Made by a program: the position numbers and the translations under genes. Below the pieces are notes generated by a model. It did no database searches. It saw only the letters and a list, made by a program, of their open reading frames with translations, and was not told where the DNA came from. A stretch of 64,000 nucleotides of DNA from Clostridiales bacterium UBA7273 (GTDB lineage Bacteria > Bacillota > Clostridia > Oscillospirales > Oscillospiraceae). The first letter of the stretch is position 1. Every line of letters starts with the position of its first letter. The stretch spans positions 1 to 64,000 of the forward strand of contig DKRV01000032.1 in NCBI GenBank assembly GCA_002472405.1. Direction: 5' to 3'. Positions 1-8,099 of this stretch are shown piece after piece.

Positions 1-179
1 GTATGGTTTGCGTATGCGCGCGCACCCTTGGACACCTGGAGGATGACCGGAGCTTTGTGCTCTGCGGCGGCCTCGGTGATGCCCTGCACGATCTCCATGT
101 TATTGACGTTGAATGCACCTACGGCATATCCACCTGCGTAGGCCTTGCTGAACATTTCGGTAGTAGTTACGAGTGGCAT
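1..179 (-). CDS. fba: Class II fructose-bisphosphate aldolase, 5' part only
   Basis: The gene runs off the left edge, so only the first 59 codons are present. The product begins MPLVTTTEMF and contains YAVGAFNVNNMEI and ILQVSKGAR, the typical opening of zinc-dependent class II aldolases. The enzyme interconverts fructose-1,6-bisphosphate with dihydroxyacetone phosphate and glyceraldehyde-3-phosphate in the cytoplasm. A strong AGGAGG lies about 8 nt upstream of the ATG at 177-179. It is transcribed divergently from the phosphofructokinase gene at 295, so two consecutive glycolytic steps share one short intergenic region. The metal ligands and active site lie outside the window. The family call is confident; the subtype is not resolved. 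Confidence 0.93.
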   Translation of the reverse strand, partial: MPLVTTTEMFSKAYAGGYAVGAFNVNNMEIVQGITEAAAEHKAPVILQVSKGARAYANH

Positions 180-238
180 AATTGATCCTCCTGTAAGAAA
201 AATGGTGATATTGCACAATTTTTTTCAAAATCATATTT

Positions 239-267
239 ATTATAAACCTAAAACATGTTATAATCAA
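239..267 (-). promoter_or_regulatory. Predicted sigma-A promoter of fba
   Basis: On the minus strand TTGATT (262-267) is separated by exactly 17 nt from TATAAT (239-244). The implied start is about 50 nt upstream of the fba ATG. It overlaps the promoter of the divergent pfp gene. The prediction is from sequence only. Confidence 0.6.
256..264 (+). promoter_or_regulatory. Predicted extended -10 promoter of pfp
   Basis: TGT followed directly by TATAAT (259-264) forms an extended -10 element. The -35 region at 236-241 is weak (TTTATT). Transcription would begin near 271, leaving a short leader that carries GGAGG at 283-287. Confidence 0.55.
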
Positions 268-294
268 TAATCATTATGAATTGGAGGCGTAGTT

Positions 295-1581
295 TTGGAT
301 AATTTTTTTGAGCCGCCGCTGATTGGCGCATGCATATTTGGCCAGTCGGGCGGTCCCACCGCGGTTATCAACGCGAGCGCTTACGGCGTTATCAGAACAG
401 CACTCGACAGTGATGTTATAACAAATGTATACGGTGCTGCATACGGCATCAAAGGTGTACTTAATGATGAGCTTTATGACATGGCTGAAGAGGAGGATTA
501 TGAGCTGAAGCTCCTGCTTAACACTCCTTCCTCTGAGCTTGGGTCATGCAGATATAAGATTGCAGATCCCGAAGTGGACGATACTGACTACAAAAGGATA
601 CTTGAGATATTCAAAAAATACGATGTAAGGTACTTTTTCTATAACGGCGGAAACGATTCCATGGACACCTGCAATAAAATAAGCAGATATATGGAGAAAG
701 TCGGATATGAATGCAGAGTCATGGGTGTTCCCAAGACCATTGACAACGACCTGTTCGGAACCGATCATTGCCCCGGTTATGGCAGTGCCGCGAAGTTTAT
801 TGCAACATCATGCATGGAAGTCGGCAAGGACACCGACGTTTACAATACTGATATGGTCACCGTCATTGAAATAATGGGCCGACATGCCGGCTGGCTCACG
901 GCATCGGCCGCGCTTGCGACCGAATACGGAAACGGCTGCGGTCCGGATCTTATTTACCTTCCCGAGCGAGACTTTGACCTTGACCAGTTCACGGAAGATG
1001 TCACCAAGATCATGAAGCAGAAGAGAAATGTGCTTGTTGCCGTTTCGGAAGGACTGCATTATGCCGACGGATCGTTCGTGTCCGAGGCAAAGACATCCGG
1101 TACTGACGGATTTGGCCATGCGCAGCTCGGCGGTCTGGCAGTAAAGCTTGCAAATTACCTAAAAGAGCGTATGGGACTTAAAAAGGTTCGCGGAATTGAG
1201 CTTAGCCTTCTTCAGCGCAGTGCGGCGCACATTGCCTCGGCAGTTGACATCGATGAGGCCTACTCCGTCGGAAAGTATGCCGTGGAAGCTGCGATAAACG
1301 GCGCTACCGGACAAATGGTAGCACTTGAACGTGAGGATAATCAGGGACTGTACTCCTGCAAGCCTACGCTTCTCTCGCTCAGCAGCGTTGCTAACTATGA
1401 AAAAAAGGTTCCCCTTGAATGGATAACCCGAGACGGCAACTATGTTACAAACGAATTTATTAACTATGTTCTCCCACTAATACAGGGCGAGCCAAGAATC
1501 CCTCAAAGCAATTCCCTACCCCGTTATGCGAGACTGAAAAAGGTCAAAGCAAAGCCATGCGAGAAAGCAACTGCTGAATGA
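295..1581 (+). CDS. pfp: 6-phosphofructokinase, probably pyrophosphate-dependent
   Basis: The 428-residue product phosphorylates fructose-6-phosphate to the 1,6-bisphosphate. The phosphate-donor loop GQSGGPT is at residues 16-22. The sequence GGNDS at 118-122 has Asp where ATP enzymes have the second Gly of GGDGS. PKTIDND at 146-152 has Lys where ATP enzymes have Gly (PGTIDND). These two substitutions are the accepted marks of pyrophosphate-linked enzymes, which makes the step reversible. Asp150 is the likely catalytic base. Translation starts at TTG (295-297), with GGAGG 7 nt upstream; no ATG nearby fits. The first position of the donor motif is Asn rather than the usual Asp. A strong terminator follows. 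Confidence 0.9.
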   Translation: MDNFFEPPLIGACIFGQSGGPTAVINASAYGVIRTALDSDVITNVYGAAYGIKGVLNDELYDMAEEEDYELKLLLNTPSSELGSCRYKIADPEVDDTDYKRILEIFKKYDVRYFFYNGGNDSMDTCNKISRYMEKVGYECRVMGVPKTIDNDLFGTDHCPGYGSAAKFIATSCMEVGKDTDVYNTDMVTVIEIMGRHAGWLTASAALATEYGNGCGPDLIYLPERDFDLDQFTEDVTKIMKQKRNVLVAVSEGLHYADGSFVSEAKTSGTDGFGHAQLGGLAVKLANYLKERMGLKKVRGIELSLLQRSAAHIASAVDIDEAYSVGKYAVEAAINGATGQMVALEREDNQGLYSCKPTLLSLSSVANYEKKVPLEWITRDGNYVTNEFINYVLPLIQGEPRIPQSNSLPRYARLKKVKAKPCEKATAE

Positions 1582-1593
1582 AAAATTAATTAA

Positions 1594-1640
1594 AATGCCA
1601 CTGTTTTGACAAAGCATCCAAAACAGTGGCATTAATTTTG
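1594..1640 (+). terminator. Intrinsic terminator of pfp
   Basis: A perfect 15-bp stem (1594-1608 with 1619-1633, starting AATGCCACTG) encloses a 10-nt loop and is followed by AATTTTG. It lies 12 nt after the pfp stop codon. A-rich sequence also flanks the left arm. Confidence 0.85.
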
Positions 1641-1759
1641 CGATTTTAAACTATAAATTGTGCAAGTAGCATAAAGAAAGCGTTAAGAATTGTTGCGTGC
1701 TATAGCCAAGTAGCTGCCCATATGCTAATATACGAGTATTATTTTTTGGAGGAATAGTC

Positions 1760-3004
1760 ATGCAGCAAAAACGTAAAATCAATTTAGCCGGTTGGATCAT
1801 CATATGCATGCTGGCCGGTATCCTTGTAGGCTTTGTATTTCTGCTCGCAGCGCCGAAAAGCACTTTTACAACAGATTATCTTAAGCCCATTGGAACGATA
1901 TACATAAATCTGCTTAAGTTTATGGTAGTTCCCGTTGTCCTGTTCTCAATTATGGACGGCGTTATTTCACTCAACGACCTCAAGCGTGTCGGCAGCGTCG
2001 GCGTAAGGACTTTTATTTACTACATGTGCACAACGGCCGTTGCGGTCGTCATCGGCCTTGTTGTAGTAAATTGCTTCAAGGGCTTCTTCCCTGTTCTCGA
2101 TTCGAGCGTTACCGATTCACTTGAATACACCGCTGCCGAGGCTCCCAAAGTCATGGACGTTATCGTTGGCATCTTCCCTGATAACCTCTTTAAGCCCATG
2201 GTCGAGGCAAACATGCTTCCCGTAATCTGCATTGCAATATTCTTCGGCGCAGGTATACTCGCTGCCGGTGAGAAGGGCAAAAAGATCGGCGAGCTTGTTA
2301 ATTGCATGAATGAAATCACCATGAAGGTACTTATGATGATCATAAAGCTCACCCCGATCGGCGTATTCTGCCTGATGGCTGACGTTGTTGCGGTAAACGG
2401 CGCAAAGATCGTCGGTTCTCTTGCACTCGTTATTGGTGTTGCCTACATCGGTTACATTCTGCACGTTATCATCGTATACGGATGCAGCATCAAATTTCTG
2501 TCTGGCATGAGCCCGATAGCGTTTTTCAAGGGTCTTGCCCCCGCAATGCTGACCGCATTCACCACGACCTCGTCTAATGCAACTTTGCCTATCAATATCG
2601 AGTGCTGCAACGAGATGGGTGCCGAACCTGAGATAAGCTCTTTCGTTCTGCCTCTTGGCGCAACCATCAACATGGATGGTACGGCGATATACCAGGCGGT
2701 TTGCGCGGTGTTTATCGCCTGCTGCTACGGTGTTGACCTTACCCTCGGACAGATGGCAATGATCGTTCTTACAGCAACACTTGCCTCCGTCGGTACTGCC
2801 GGTGTATCCGGTGCAGGCATGATAATGCTGTCGATGGTTCTCATGTCCGTCGGCCTGCCTGTTGAGGGTATCGCAATAATTGCCGGAGTTGATAAGCTGT
2901 TCGATATGGGGCGTACAACGCTCAATATCACCGGCGATGCTACCGCAGCAATGTGGGTATCGAAGGTCGAGCGCAAAAAAATGGCTGCAAAAGCAGTGAA
3001 GTAA
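1760..3004 (+). CDS. Dicarboxylate/amino acid:cation symporter (DAACS family)
   Basis: The 414-residue integral membrane protein belongs to the GltP/DctA/SstT superfamily, which imports dicarboxylates or acidic, neutral or small amino acids with Na+ or H+. Hydrophobic helices begin at about residue 10. The re-entrant hairpin motif TTSSNATLP lies at 269-277 and the cation/substrate-binding NMDGT motif at 304-308, followed by the second hairpin (GTAGVSGAGMIML). Length is normal for the family. The start is ATG at 1760, with GGAGG 7 nt upstream. It is monocistronic: pfp's terminator lies upstream and a strong terminator follows. Substrate cannot be assigned from sequence alone. Confidence 0.93.
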   Translation: MQQKRKINLAGWIIICMLAGILVGFVFLLAAPKSTFTTDYLKPIGTIYINLLKFMVVPVVLFSIMDGVISLNDLKRVGSVGVRTFIYYMCTTAVAVVIGLVVVNCFKGFFPVLDSSVTDSLEYTAAEAPKVMDVIVGIFPDNLFKPMVEANMLPVICIAIFFGAGILAAGEKGKKIGELVNCMNEITMKVLMMIIKLTPIGVFCLMADVVAVNGAKIVGSLALVIGVAYIGYILHVIIVYGCSIKFLSGMSPIAFFKGLAPAMLTAFTTTSSNATLPINIECCNEMGAEPEISSFVLPLGATINMDGTAIYQAVCAVFIACCYGVDLTLGQMAMIVLTATLASVGTAGVSGAGMIMLSMVLMSVGLPVEGIAIIAGVDKLFDMGRTTLNITGDATAAMWVSKVERKKMAAKAVK

Positions 3005-3017
3005 GCTTGTATAATGT

Positions 3018-3049
3018 AAGCTCCCCCGTGACTACGGGGGAGCTTTTTT
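3018..3049 (+). terminator. Strong intrinsic terminator of the symporter gene
   Basis: The 12-bp stem AAGCTCCCCCGT / ACGGGGGAGCTT (3018-3029 with 3034-3045) has a GACT loop and runs into six T residues. It also faces the end of cotJC, which terminates at 3048 on the other strand. Confidence 0.93.
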
Positions 3050-3641
3050 AATCAAAAGCAGGATTTACAGCATAGAAGTTTTTCGAATCGAGCTTTTCGA
3101 TCGCATTTCTCAGCCCTTCGCCGAAGCGCTGATAGTGTACGATCTCCCTCTCTCGCAAGAATTTTATAACATCATTAACATCCGGATCATCGGATAGCCT
3201 CAAAATGTTGTCGTAGGTTGTGCGAGCTTTCTGCTCTGCTGCCATGTCTTCGCTTAGATCAGTTATAACATCACCCTTTACCTGCATAGTAGCTGCAGTC
3301 CACGGTGTGCCAGACGCAAACTGAGGGTATACTCCGGCGGTGTGATCAACGAAGTATGCTTCAAATCCGGCCTTTTTAATTTCCTCCGGAGTCATCTTGC
3401 GCGTCAGCTGGTGGACAATTGCCGCTATCATTTCAAGGTGACCGAGCTCTTCGGTGCCTATATCTGTCAAGAGGCCTTTAAGCTCAGGATACGGCATGCT
3501 GTATCGCTGACTTAGATACCGCAGCGAAGCTCCGAGTTCGCCGTCAGGTCCGCCATATTGACTAATTATGAATTTTGCCAATGCCGGATTAGGGCGAGAT
3601 ATCTTAACGGGATATTGCAGCTTTTTCTGATAAATAAACAT
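3048..3641 (-). CDS. cotJC: Spore coat protein CotJC (manganese-catalase family)
   Basis: The 197-residue protein starts MFIYQKKLQYPV and carries the four-helix manganese-catalase-like fold with metal-ligand motifs EELGHLE and REREIVHYQRF. In Bacillus, CotJC is made in the mother cell and deposited in the inner coat with CotJA and CotJB. An upstream in-frame ATG is possible, but the ATG at 3641 has GGAGGG 6 nt before it and matches the family N-terminus. The gene begins 2 nt after the stop of the CotJA/CotJB fusion gene, so translation is probably coupled. Length is normal for CotJC. Whether it retains catalase activity is unknown. Confidence 0.93.
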   Translation of the reverse strand: MFIYQKKLQYPVKISRPNPALAKFIISQYGGPDGELGASLRYLSQRYSMPYPELKGLLTDIGTEELGHLEMIAAIVHQLTRKMTPEEIKKAGFEAYFVDHTAGVYPQFASGTPWTAATMQVKGDVITDLSEDMAAEQKARTTYDNILRLSDDPDVNDVIKFLREREIVHYQRFGEGLRNAIEKLDSKNFYAVNPAFD

Positions 3642-3643
3642 GC

Positions 3644-4087
3644 TCAGCCCTCCGTTTTTACGCAGTAATCCCATGGCCAGGGGTTCTTAAGCCAAGTGTA
3701 GCTCTGAGCCTGAAGAAGATCGCTGTGCGTCAGCGGACCATAGAGCTTCACATACTTTTCCTTTGCCGTCTTTGATAGGGCAAGAATGCTTTTATATAAT
3801 TCAAAGGCTTCTTCATCGGCACTGTGCGTATCTAGATATAGCGCAAGTTCCTGCGCAACGAAATCCAGAGCCATTACCTCGCCTAACGGTGTGCCGGTCA
3901 GATCGCCGGTGTTGACCATATTCATAAACGGAAGATCAAGGCCGGGAAACAGTGTTCCCCTGCTCAGAGCCTCCGCATTGCTGTATACAGGCTTTACCGA
4001 CTGCTGCATCGGCACATATGCCATAGCAAGCGGCGCGCAATCCGGAAGCGTTCCTTCCTTGCAGCCGCAGTTTTTGTTATCATCCAT
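3644..4087 (-). CDS. cotJB: Spore coat protein: CotJA-CotJB fusion
   Basis: This 147-residue ORF combines two coat proteins that are usually separate. Residues 1-60 contain the CotJA signature (LAMAYVPMQQ, then PGLDLPF); residues 68-147 are CotJB-like (ALDFVAQELALYLDTH, then a Lys/Tyr-rich helix and NPWPWDY). The start ATG at 4087 follows AGGAGG with 9-nt spacing. The order, fusion then cotJC, matches the cotJABC operon with the first two cistrons merged in frame and no stop between. No good internal Shine-Dalgarno supports separate translation of the CotJB half. Role by family: inner spore-coat structure. A likely sigma-E promoter lies just upstream. Confidence 0.88.
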   Translation of the reverse strand: MDDNKNCGCKEGTLPDCAPLAMAYVPMQQSVKPVYSNAEALSRGTLFPGLDLPFMNMVNTGDLTGTPLGEVMALDFVAQELALYLDTHSADEEAFELYKSILALSKTAKEKYVKLYGPLTHSDLLQAQSYTWLKNPWPWDYCVKTEG

Positions 4088-4112
4088 TGGTGCAGTCCTC
4101 CTTTGCAACCAC

Positions 4113-4141
4113 ATTATATGGAGACACTGCCGGCAATGTTA
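4113..4141 (-). promoter_or_regulatory. Candidate sigma-E promoter of the cotJ operon
   Basis: On the minus strand TAACATT (4135-4141) and CATATAAT (4113-4120) are separated by 14 nt. This closely resembles the Bacillus sigma-E consensus (KMATATT, 14 nt, CATACAMT), with one mismatch in each element. It fits mother-cell expression of a coat operon. Confidence 0.55.
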
Positions 4142-4142
4142 A

Positions 4143-4176
4143 CAAAAAAAGCGCACCGGGAATATACCCGGTGCAC
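4143..4176 (-). terminator. Intrinsic terminator of the murD-ligA operon
   Basis: On the minus strand an 8-bp GC-rich stem GCACCGGG / CCCGGTGC (4153-4160 with 4167-4174) with a 6-nt loop is followed by GC and seven U residues (4144-4150). It sits 18 nt beyond the ligA stop and just before the cotJ promoter. Confidence 0.92.
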
Positions 4177-4191
4177 TGATTGCTGCTTTGG

Positions 4192-6168
4192 CTATTTGAT
4201 CATTTCGTTAAACTGATCTTCGTTTATAATATTAATTCCGAGATCCGTCGCTTTTTTCAGCTTACTGCCGGCATTTTCACCGGCAAGAACATACGTCGTT
4301 TTCTTTGAAACCGACGAGGATGCTTTGCCGCCGTAGCTTTCTATTATTGCCGCAGCCTCATCGCGTTTGTAGCCGCTCAGCTCGCCTGTGAGCACAAAAG
4401 TCATGCCGGTAAATCGGCTGTCCTTAACGGCATCTGTGCTGTCGAATGACACGCCTGCTTCGCGCAGCAGCTTTATCTGATGCTGCGATTGAGGAAGCGA
4501 GAACCATTCAACGATAAAATCGGCCGTGATCTCGCCGATATCCGGAACGTTTGTAAGCTCCTGCTGCGTGGCCTGCATAAGCTTATCGAGAGATCCGAAA
4601 TGCATGGCAAGAGTCTTTGCGGCCTTCTGCCCGACCTGCCTTATGCCGAATGCGCACATCAGCCGCGCAAGGCCGGCACTCTTGCTGTTTTCGATGGCAT
4701 TAATAAGGTTCTCGGCCGATTTTTCGCCCATACGGTCGAGCTGAGCAACCGACTGCGCATCAAGCGAATACAGCTCGGCAGGGCTAACAGCAAGGCCGCT
4801 GTTTATAAGTGCCTGACATACGGAGATACCGAGGCCCTCAATATCCATTGCCTCGCGAGAGGCAAAGTGAGCGAGATTGCGAAGCCGCTGGGCCGGACAC
4901 TCGGGACTTGTGCATCTTATTGCAACTCCGTCCGGGTCACGCATGACAGGTGCGCCGCATTCGGGGCAAAAGTCCGGCATTTTAAATGGTTCGGTTCCGT
5001 CGGGGCGCTTATCTTTGCTGACCGCAAGCACTTCGGGGATGATCTCTCCGGCTTTCTGAACAAGAACGGTATCACCGATCCTTATGTCAAGCCGGTCAAT
5101 ATTATCCTGATTGTGCAGCGTTGCATTGCTGACCGTAGTTCCGGCAAGGCGCACCGGCTCAATGACGGCTTTTGGCGTTAAAACGCCGGTTCTGCCGACC
5201 TGAACGACGATATCAATAACGCGGCTTTCCTTTTTCTCGGGTGGATATTTGTAGGCTACTGCCCAGCGCGGAAACTTCGCAGTGCTGCCGAGAGAGGCAC
5301 GCTGCGCAAGTGAGTTGATCTTTATGACGGCTCCGTCGATATCATACGCAAATTCGCCGCGCGACTGACCAATCCAATCAATTCGCTCGCAGCATTCTTC
5401 GATCGTGCTGCACAGCTTATACGGCACGACAGGAAAGCCCATGTGCTTCATTGCGTCAAGCGTTTCGGCGTGTGTGCCGTACGGCTCGCCGTCTGTAAAC
5501 TGCATATTAAAGCAGACAATATCGAGCTTGCGAGACGCCGCAACCTTCGGGTCGAGCTGGCGGATCGAGCCGGCAGCCGCATTGCGCGGATTTGCAAGCA
5601 ACGCCTCTCCGTTCAGCTCTCTTTCGGCGTTAAGCTCATTGAACACGGCTTTAGACATATAAACCTCGCCGCGGACAATCAGGTGCTCCGGTGCATCGAC
5701 TAAATGCATAGGAAGGCTGCGAACCGTGCGGAGGTTTTCCGTAACGTCCTCGCCGGTAACGCCGTCGCCGCGTGTTGCGCCGCGGACAAAATATCCGTTT
5801 TCATACTCAAGTGACATCGACAAACCGTCAATTTTCGGTTCCACGCAGAATTCTCTGTTCTTGCCGAGCGCCTGATCCATGCGTTCTCCGAAAGCAGCGA
5901 GTTCATCGAACGAGAACACATCGCTCAGGCTTTCAAGCGGCACCTGATGGTGCACAGGCGTAAACTGTGAAAGAGCCTTGCCGCCTACCCTCTGCGTGGG
6001 AGATGTGGGGGTTATAAGCTCCGGGTGCTCCTCTTCAAGCTTTGTAAGCCTCACCATGAGCATGTCGTAATCATAATCGGATATGACAGGCGCATCATTA
6101 ACGTAGTACAGCCTATTGTGATATTCAATTTCCTCGCGGAGCTTTTCAATCTCTTTTTTTGCGTCCAT
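4192..6168 (-). CDS. ligA: NAD-dependent DNA ligase
   Basis: The 658-residue enzyme seals nicks in replication and repair using NAD+. The N-terminal Ia region with the YHNRLYY and DYDYD motifs comes first. The adenylated lysine follows in EPKIDGLSMSL (Lys near residue 112), then the OB fold, a four-cysteine zinc finger (CPECGAPV ... CTSPECPAQ), the helix-hairpin-helix region and a C-terminal BRCT domain (GMTFVLTGEL to the end). The frame is open 34 codons further upstream, but the ATG at 6168 with GGAGA before it matches the family N-terminus and avoids overlapping yunB. It follows yunB by 2 nt and is last in its operon. Confidence 0.97.
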   Translation of the reverse strand: MDAKKEIEKLREEIEYHNRLYYVNDAPVISDYDYDMLMVRLTKLEEEHPELITPTSPTQRVGGKALSQFTPVHHQVPLESLSDVFSFDELAAFGERMDQALGKNREFCVEPKIDGLSMSLEYENGYFVRGATRGDGVTGEDVTENLRTVRSLPMHLVDAPEHLIVRGEVYMSKAVFNELNAERELNGEALLANPRNAAAGSIRQLDPKVAASRKLDIVCFNMQFTDGEPYGTHAETLDAMKHMGFPVVPYKLCSTIEECCERIDWIGQSRGEFAYDIDGAVIKINSLAQRASLGSTAKFPRWAVAYKYPPEKKESRVIDIVVQVGRTGVLTPKAVIEPVRLAGTTVSNATLHNQDNIDRLDIRIGDTVLVQKAGEIIPEVLAVSKDKRPDGTEPFKMPDFCPECGAPVMRDPDGVAIRCTSPECPAQRLRNLAHFASREAMDIEGLGISVCQALINSGLAVSPAELYSLDAQSVAQLDRMGEKSAENLINAIENSKSAGLARLMCAFGIRQVGQKAAKTLAMHFGSLDKLMQATQQELTNVPDIGEITADFIVEWFSLPQSQHQIKLLREAGVSFDSTDAVKDSRFTGMTFVLTGELSGYKRDEAAAIIESYGGKASSSVSKKTTYVLAGENAGSKLKKATDLGINIINEDQFNEMIK

Positions 6169-6170
6169 GC

Positions 6171-6821
6171 TCAGTTCTCCATGTTTAAATATGTATTCGG
6201 TACCTTGCCTACTATAACGGTATCGGCAACTATTACCTCGGTGACGGTTGTTGCGCTTTCTGTTCCCCACGGGATCAGCACGTCGATATCTATCGTGACT
6301 TCAAGCACAAGCTGATATTTTGCCTGATTAATGCCGCATGAAACGACCTCGTTGCGAAAATCGACCCGAGATGAGGTAAGCATTATTATCTGCACATTTA
6401 CATCAGGGCCTTTGTTCAGTAAAAGATTAAGCCCCGTGAGATTGCCGAACGGAATTCCGACATTGATCACCCCATTGTCGGTGGATGCGATAACAGAGTT
6501 AAGTATATCCGTTGACAATGTGTTTATGTGGGCCATGTTGCTTGTTATCGCGGTAACGCTGCCGTCGGAATCTTTATCAAGATTTACAAAGTAGTCAAAC
6601 CCGTAGATACCCTGGCCTATGACCTCATTTATCGAATCGTTGACAGCCTTTGTAACAATATCGGTTGCGTCTGACACAGCTATCTGCGTTGAGAGCTTCC
6701 CAAGAAACCAACTGACGGTTACACACATAGCTAAAACAGCGACGGCAAAAGCAACTACTCCGGCAGACCTGTGCCGGCGCTGCCTTGCGTGCATCTGATT
6801 GCGATACCGGCGAAAATACAT
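6171..6821 (-). CDS. yunB: Sporulation protein YunB
   Basis: The 216-residue protein has a basic N-terminus (FRRYRNQMHARQRRHR), one membrane segment (about residues 21-41) and an extracytoplasmic domain with the YunB features: the VNDSINEVI helix, VNLDKDSDG, IPFGNLTG and the C-terminal VIVGKVPNTY. In Bacillus subtilis yunB belongs to the sigma-E regulon and is needed for efficient sporulation; the biochemical role is unknown. It lies between a methionine gamma-lyase-like gene and ligA, with a 2-nt gap to ligA. The upstream GGGTGG is only a moderate ribosome-binding site. Confidence 0.9.
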   Translation of the reverse strand: MYFRRYRNQMHARQRRHRSAGVVAFAVAVLAMCVTVSWFLGKLSTQIAVSDATDIVTKAVNDSINEVIGQGIYGFDYFVNLDKDSDGSVTAITSNMAHINTLSTDILNSVIASTDNGVINVGIPFGNLTGLNLLLNKGPDVNVQIIMLTSSRVDFRNEVVSCGINQAKYQLVLEVTIDIDVLIPWGTESATTVTEVIVADTVIVGKVPNTYLNMEN

Positions 6822-6850
6822 GAGACCACCCCATGTATTATATGCACTTT

Positions 6851-8098
6851 TCAGCTCAGCATTTCATTTACGGCCATCATAATACCGAGCTTGCCGGATT
6901 CATATGTTATGCCGCCCTGAACATACAGAGTGTACGGCTCACGCATGGGGCCGTCTGCCGATAATTCTATGGACGAGCCCTGTACAAACGCGCCTGCCGC
7001 CATTATGACGGGCACATTGTATCCGGGCATCTGCCACGGCTCGGGCGTAACATATGAGTCTACGGGCGCGCCTGCCTGAACTCCGCGGCAGAATTTTTTC
7101 ATATTCTCGCCGTTTTTGAGCGTTACCATTTGAATTATATCGTTTCTCGCCTCGTCGGGAGCCGGAGACGATTCAAACCCGATCTTTTTCATCATGGCAG
7201 AGCAGAATGTAACCGTCTTGATTGCCTGAGTCACTATATGCGGCGCCATGAAAAAGCCCTGGAAAAGAAGCCTGTTGTTGCCGAGCGAGGCTCCGCATTC
7301 GCCGCCTATTCCGGGCGTTGTCAACCGCATAGCGGCATTTTCAACAAGATCCTTTCGGCCAACAATATATCCGCCGGTCGGCGCAAGTCCGCCGCCGGGG
7401 TTTTTGATGAGCGAACCGGCCATGATGTCCACGCCGTATTCGGTAGGTTCATGCTCACCGGTGAACTCACCGTAGCAGTTATCAACCATAACGGTGACAT
7501 TCGGTGCAACGCTTTTGACTGCACTGCATATCTCACCTATCTCCTCTGCCGATAGCGCTTTGCGGTTTTCATAGCCTCTTGAGCGCTGAATGAGCACCGC
7601 CGAGATCGAGCGGTCGGCAAGCGCGGCTTTTATGGCCTCGAGATCGGCTTCTCCGTCCTTGAGATCGACCTGCTTATAGTTAATGCCGTAGAATTTTAGT
7701 GAGCCGTGGCAATCGCCCTCAATTCCGATGGCGTTTCTGAGCGTATCATACGGAAGCCCCGTGACGGAAAGCAGCGTATCGCCCGGCTTTAGTATTCCAA
7801 AAAGAGCTGCTGAGAGGGCGTGCGTTCCGTTTACAAATCCAATGCGCACAAGGGCTGCTTCCGTGCAGAACACCTGGGCATATACCTTATCAAGCACTTC
7901 CCTGCCCAGATCGTCATATCCGTAGCCGGTTGTTCCGGCAAAGCAGGAGTCGGATACCTTGTTGTCCTGAAAAGCGGTCATCACCTTGCGTGTGTTGAGC
8001 ATGGCGATGCGGTCAATGCGCTCAAACTGCGGCCGGATCTCCTCTTCTGCCTGACGAGCAAGCTCGTATACTTCGGGTTTTATATCGTTTACGTTCAT
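6851..8098 (-). CDS. Methionine gamma-lyase family PLP enzyme (YnbB, 'aluminium resistance' family)
   Basis: The 415-residue protein is a fold-type I pyridoxal-phosphate enzyme of the YnbB family. Recognisable parts are TGYGYDDLGRE and the cofactor pocket VRIGFVNGTHALSAALFG. The catalytic lysine region is AGSLIKNPGGGLAPTGGYI, and the C-terminal GGITYESGKLG closes the protein. Members are annotated methionine gamma-lyase or aluminium-resistance protein, but a physiological substrate has rarely been shown, so only lyase-type PLP chemistry on a sulfur amino acid is inferred. It starts 2 nt after the murD stop and is co-transcribed with murD. Length is normal. Confidence 0.9.
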   Translation of the reverse strand: MNVNDIKPEVYELARQAEEEIRPQFERIDRIAMLNTRKVMTAFQDNKVSDSCFAGTTGYGYDDLGREVLDKVYAQVFCTEAALVRIGFVNGTHALSAALFGILKPGDTLLSVTGLPYDTLRNAIGIEGDCHGSLKFYGINYKQVDLKDGEADLEAIKAALADRSISAVLIQRSRGYENRKALSAEEIGEICSAVKSVAPNVTVMVDNCYGEFTGEHEPTEYGVDIMAGSLIKNPGGGLAPTGGYIVGRKDLVENAAMRLTTPGIGGECGASLGNNRLLFQGFFMAPHIVTQAIKTVTFCSAMMKKIGFESSPAPDEARNDIIQMVTLKNGENMKKFCRGVQAGAPVDSYVTPEPWQMPGYNVPVIMAAGAFVQGSSIELSADGPMREPYTLYVQGGITYESGKLGIMMAVNEMLS

Positions 8099-8099
8099 T

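Noticed and set aside
3..185. Short plus-strand open frame at the left edge
   Set aside because: It is the complement of the fba 5' end, which matches class II aldolase and has a good ribosome-binding site.
1641..1759. Promoter of the symporter gene
   Set aside because: Several partial -10 and -35 matches exist but none has acceptable spacing, so no site is listed.
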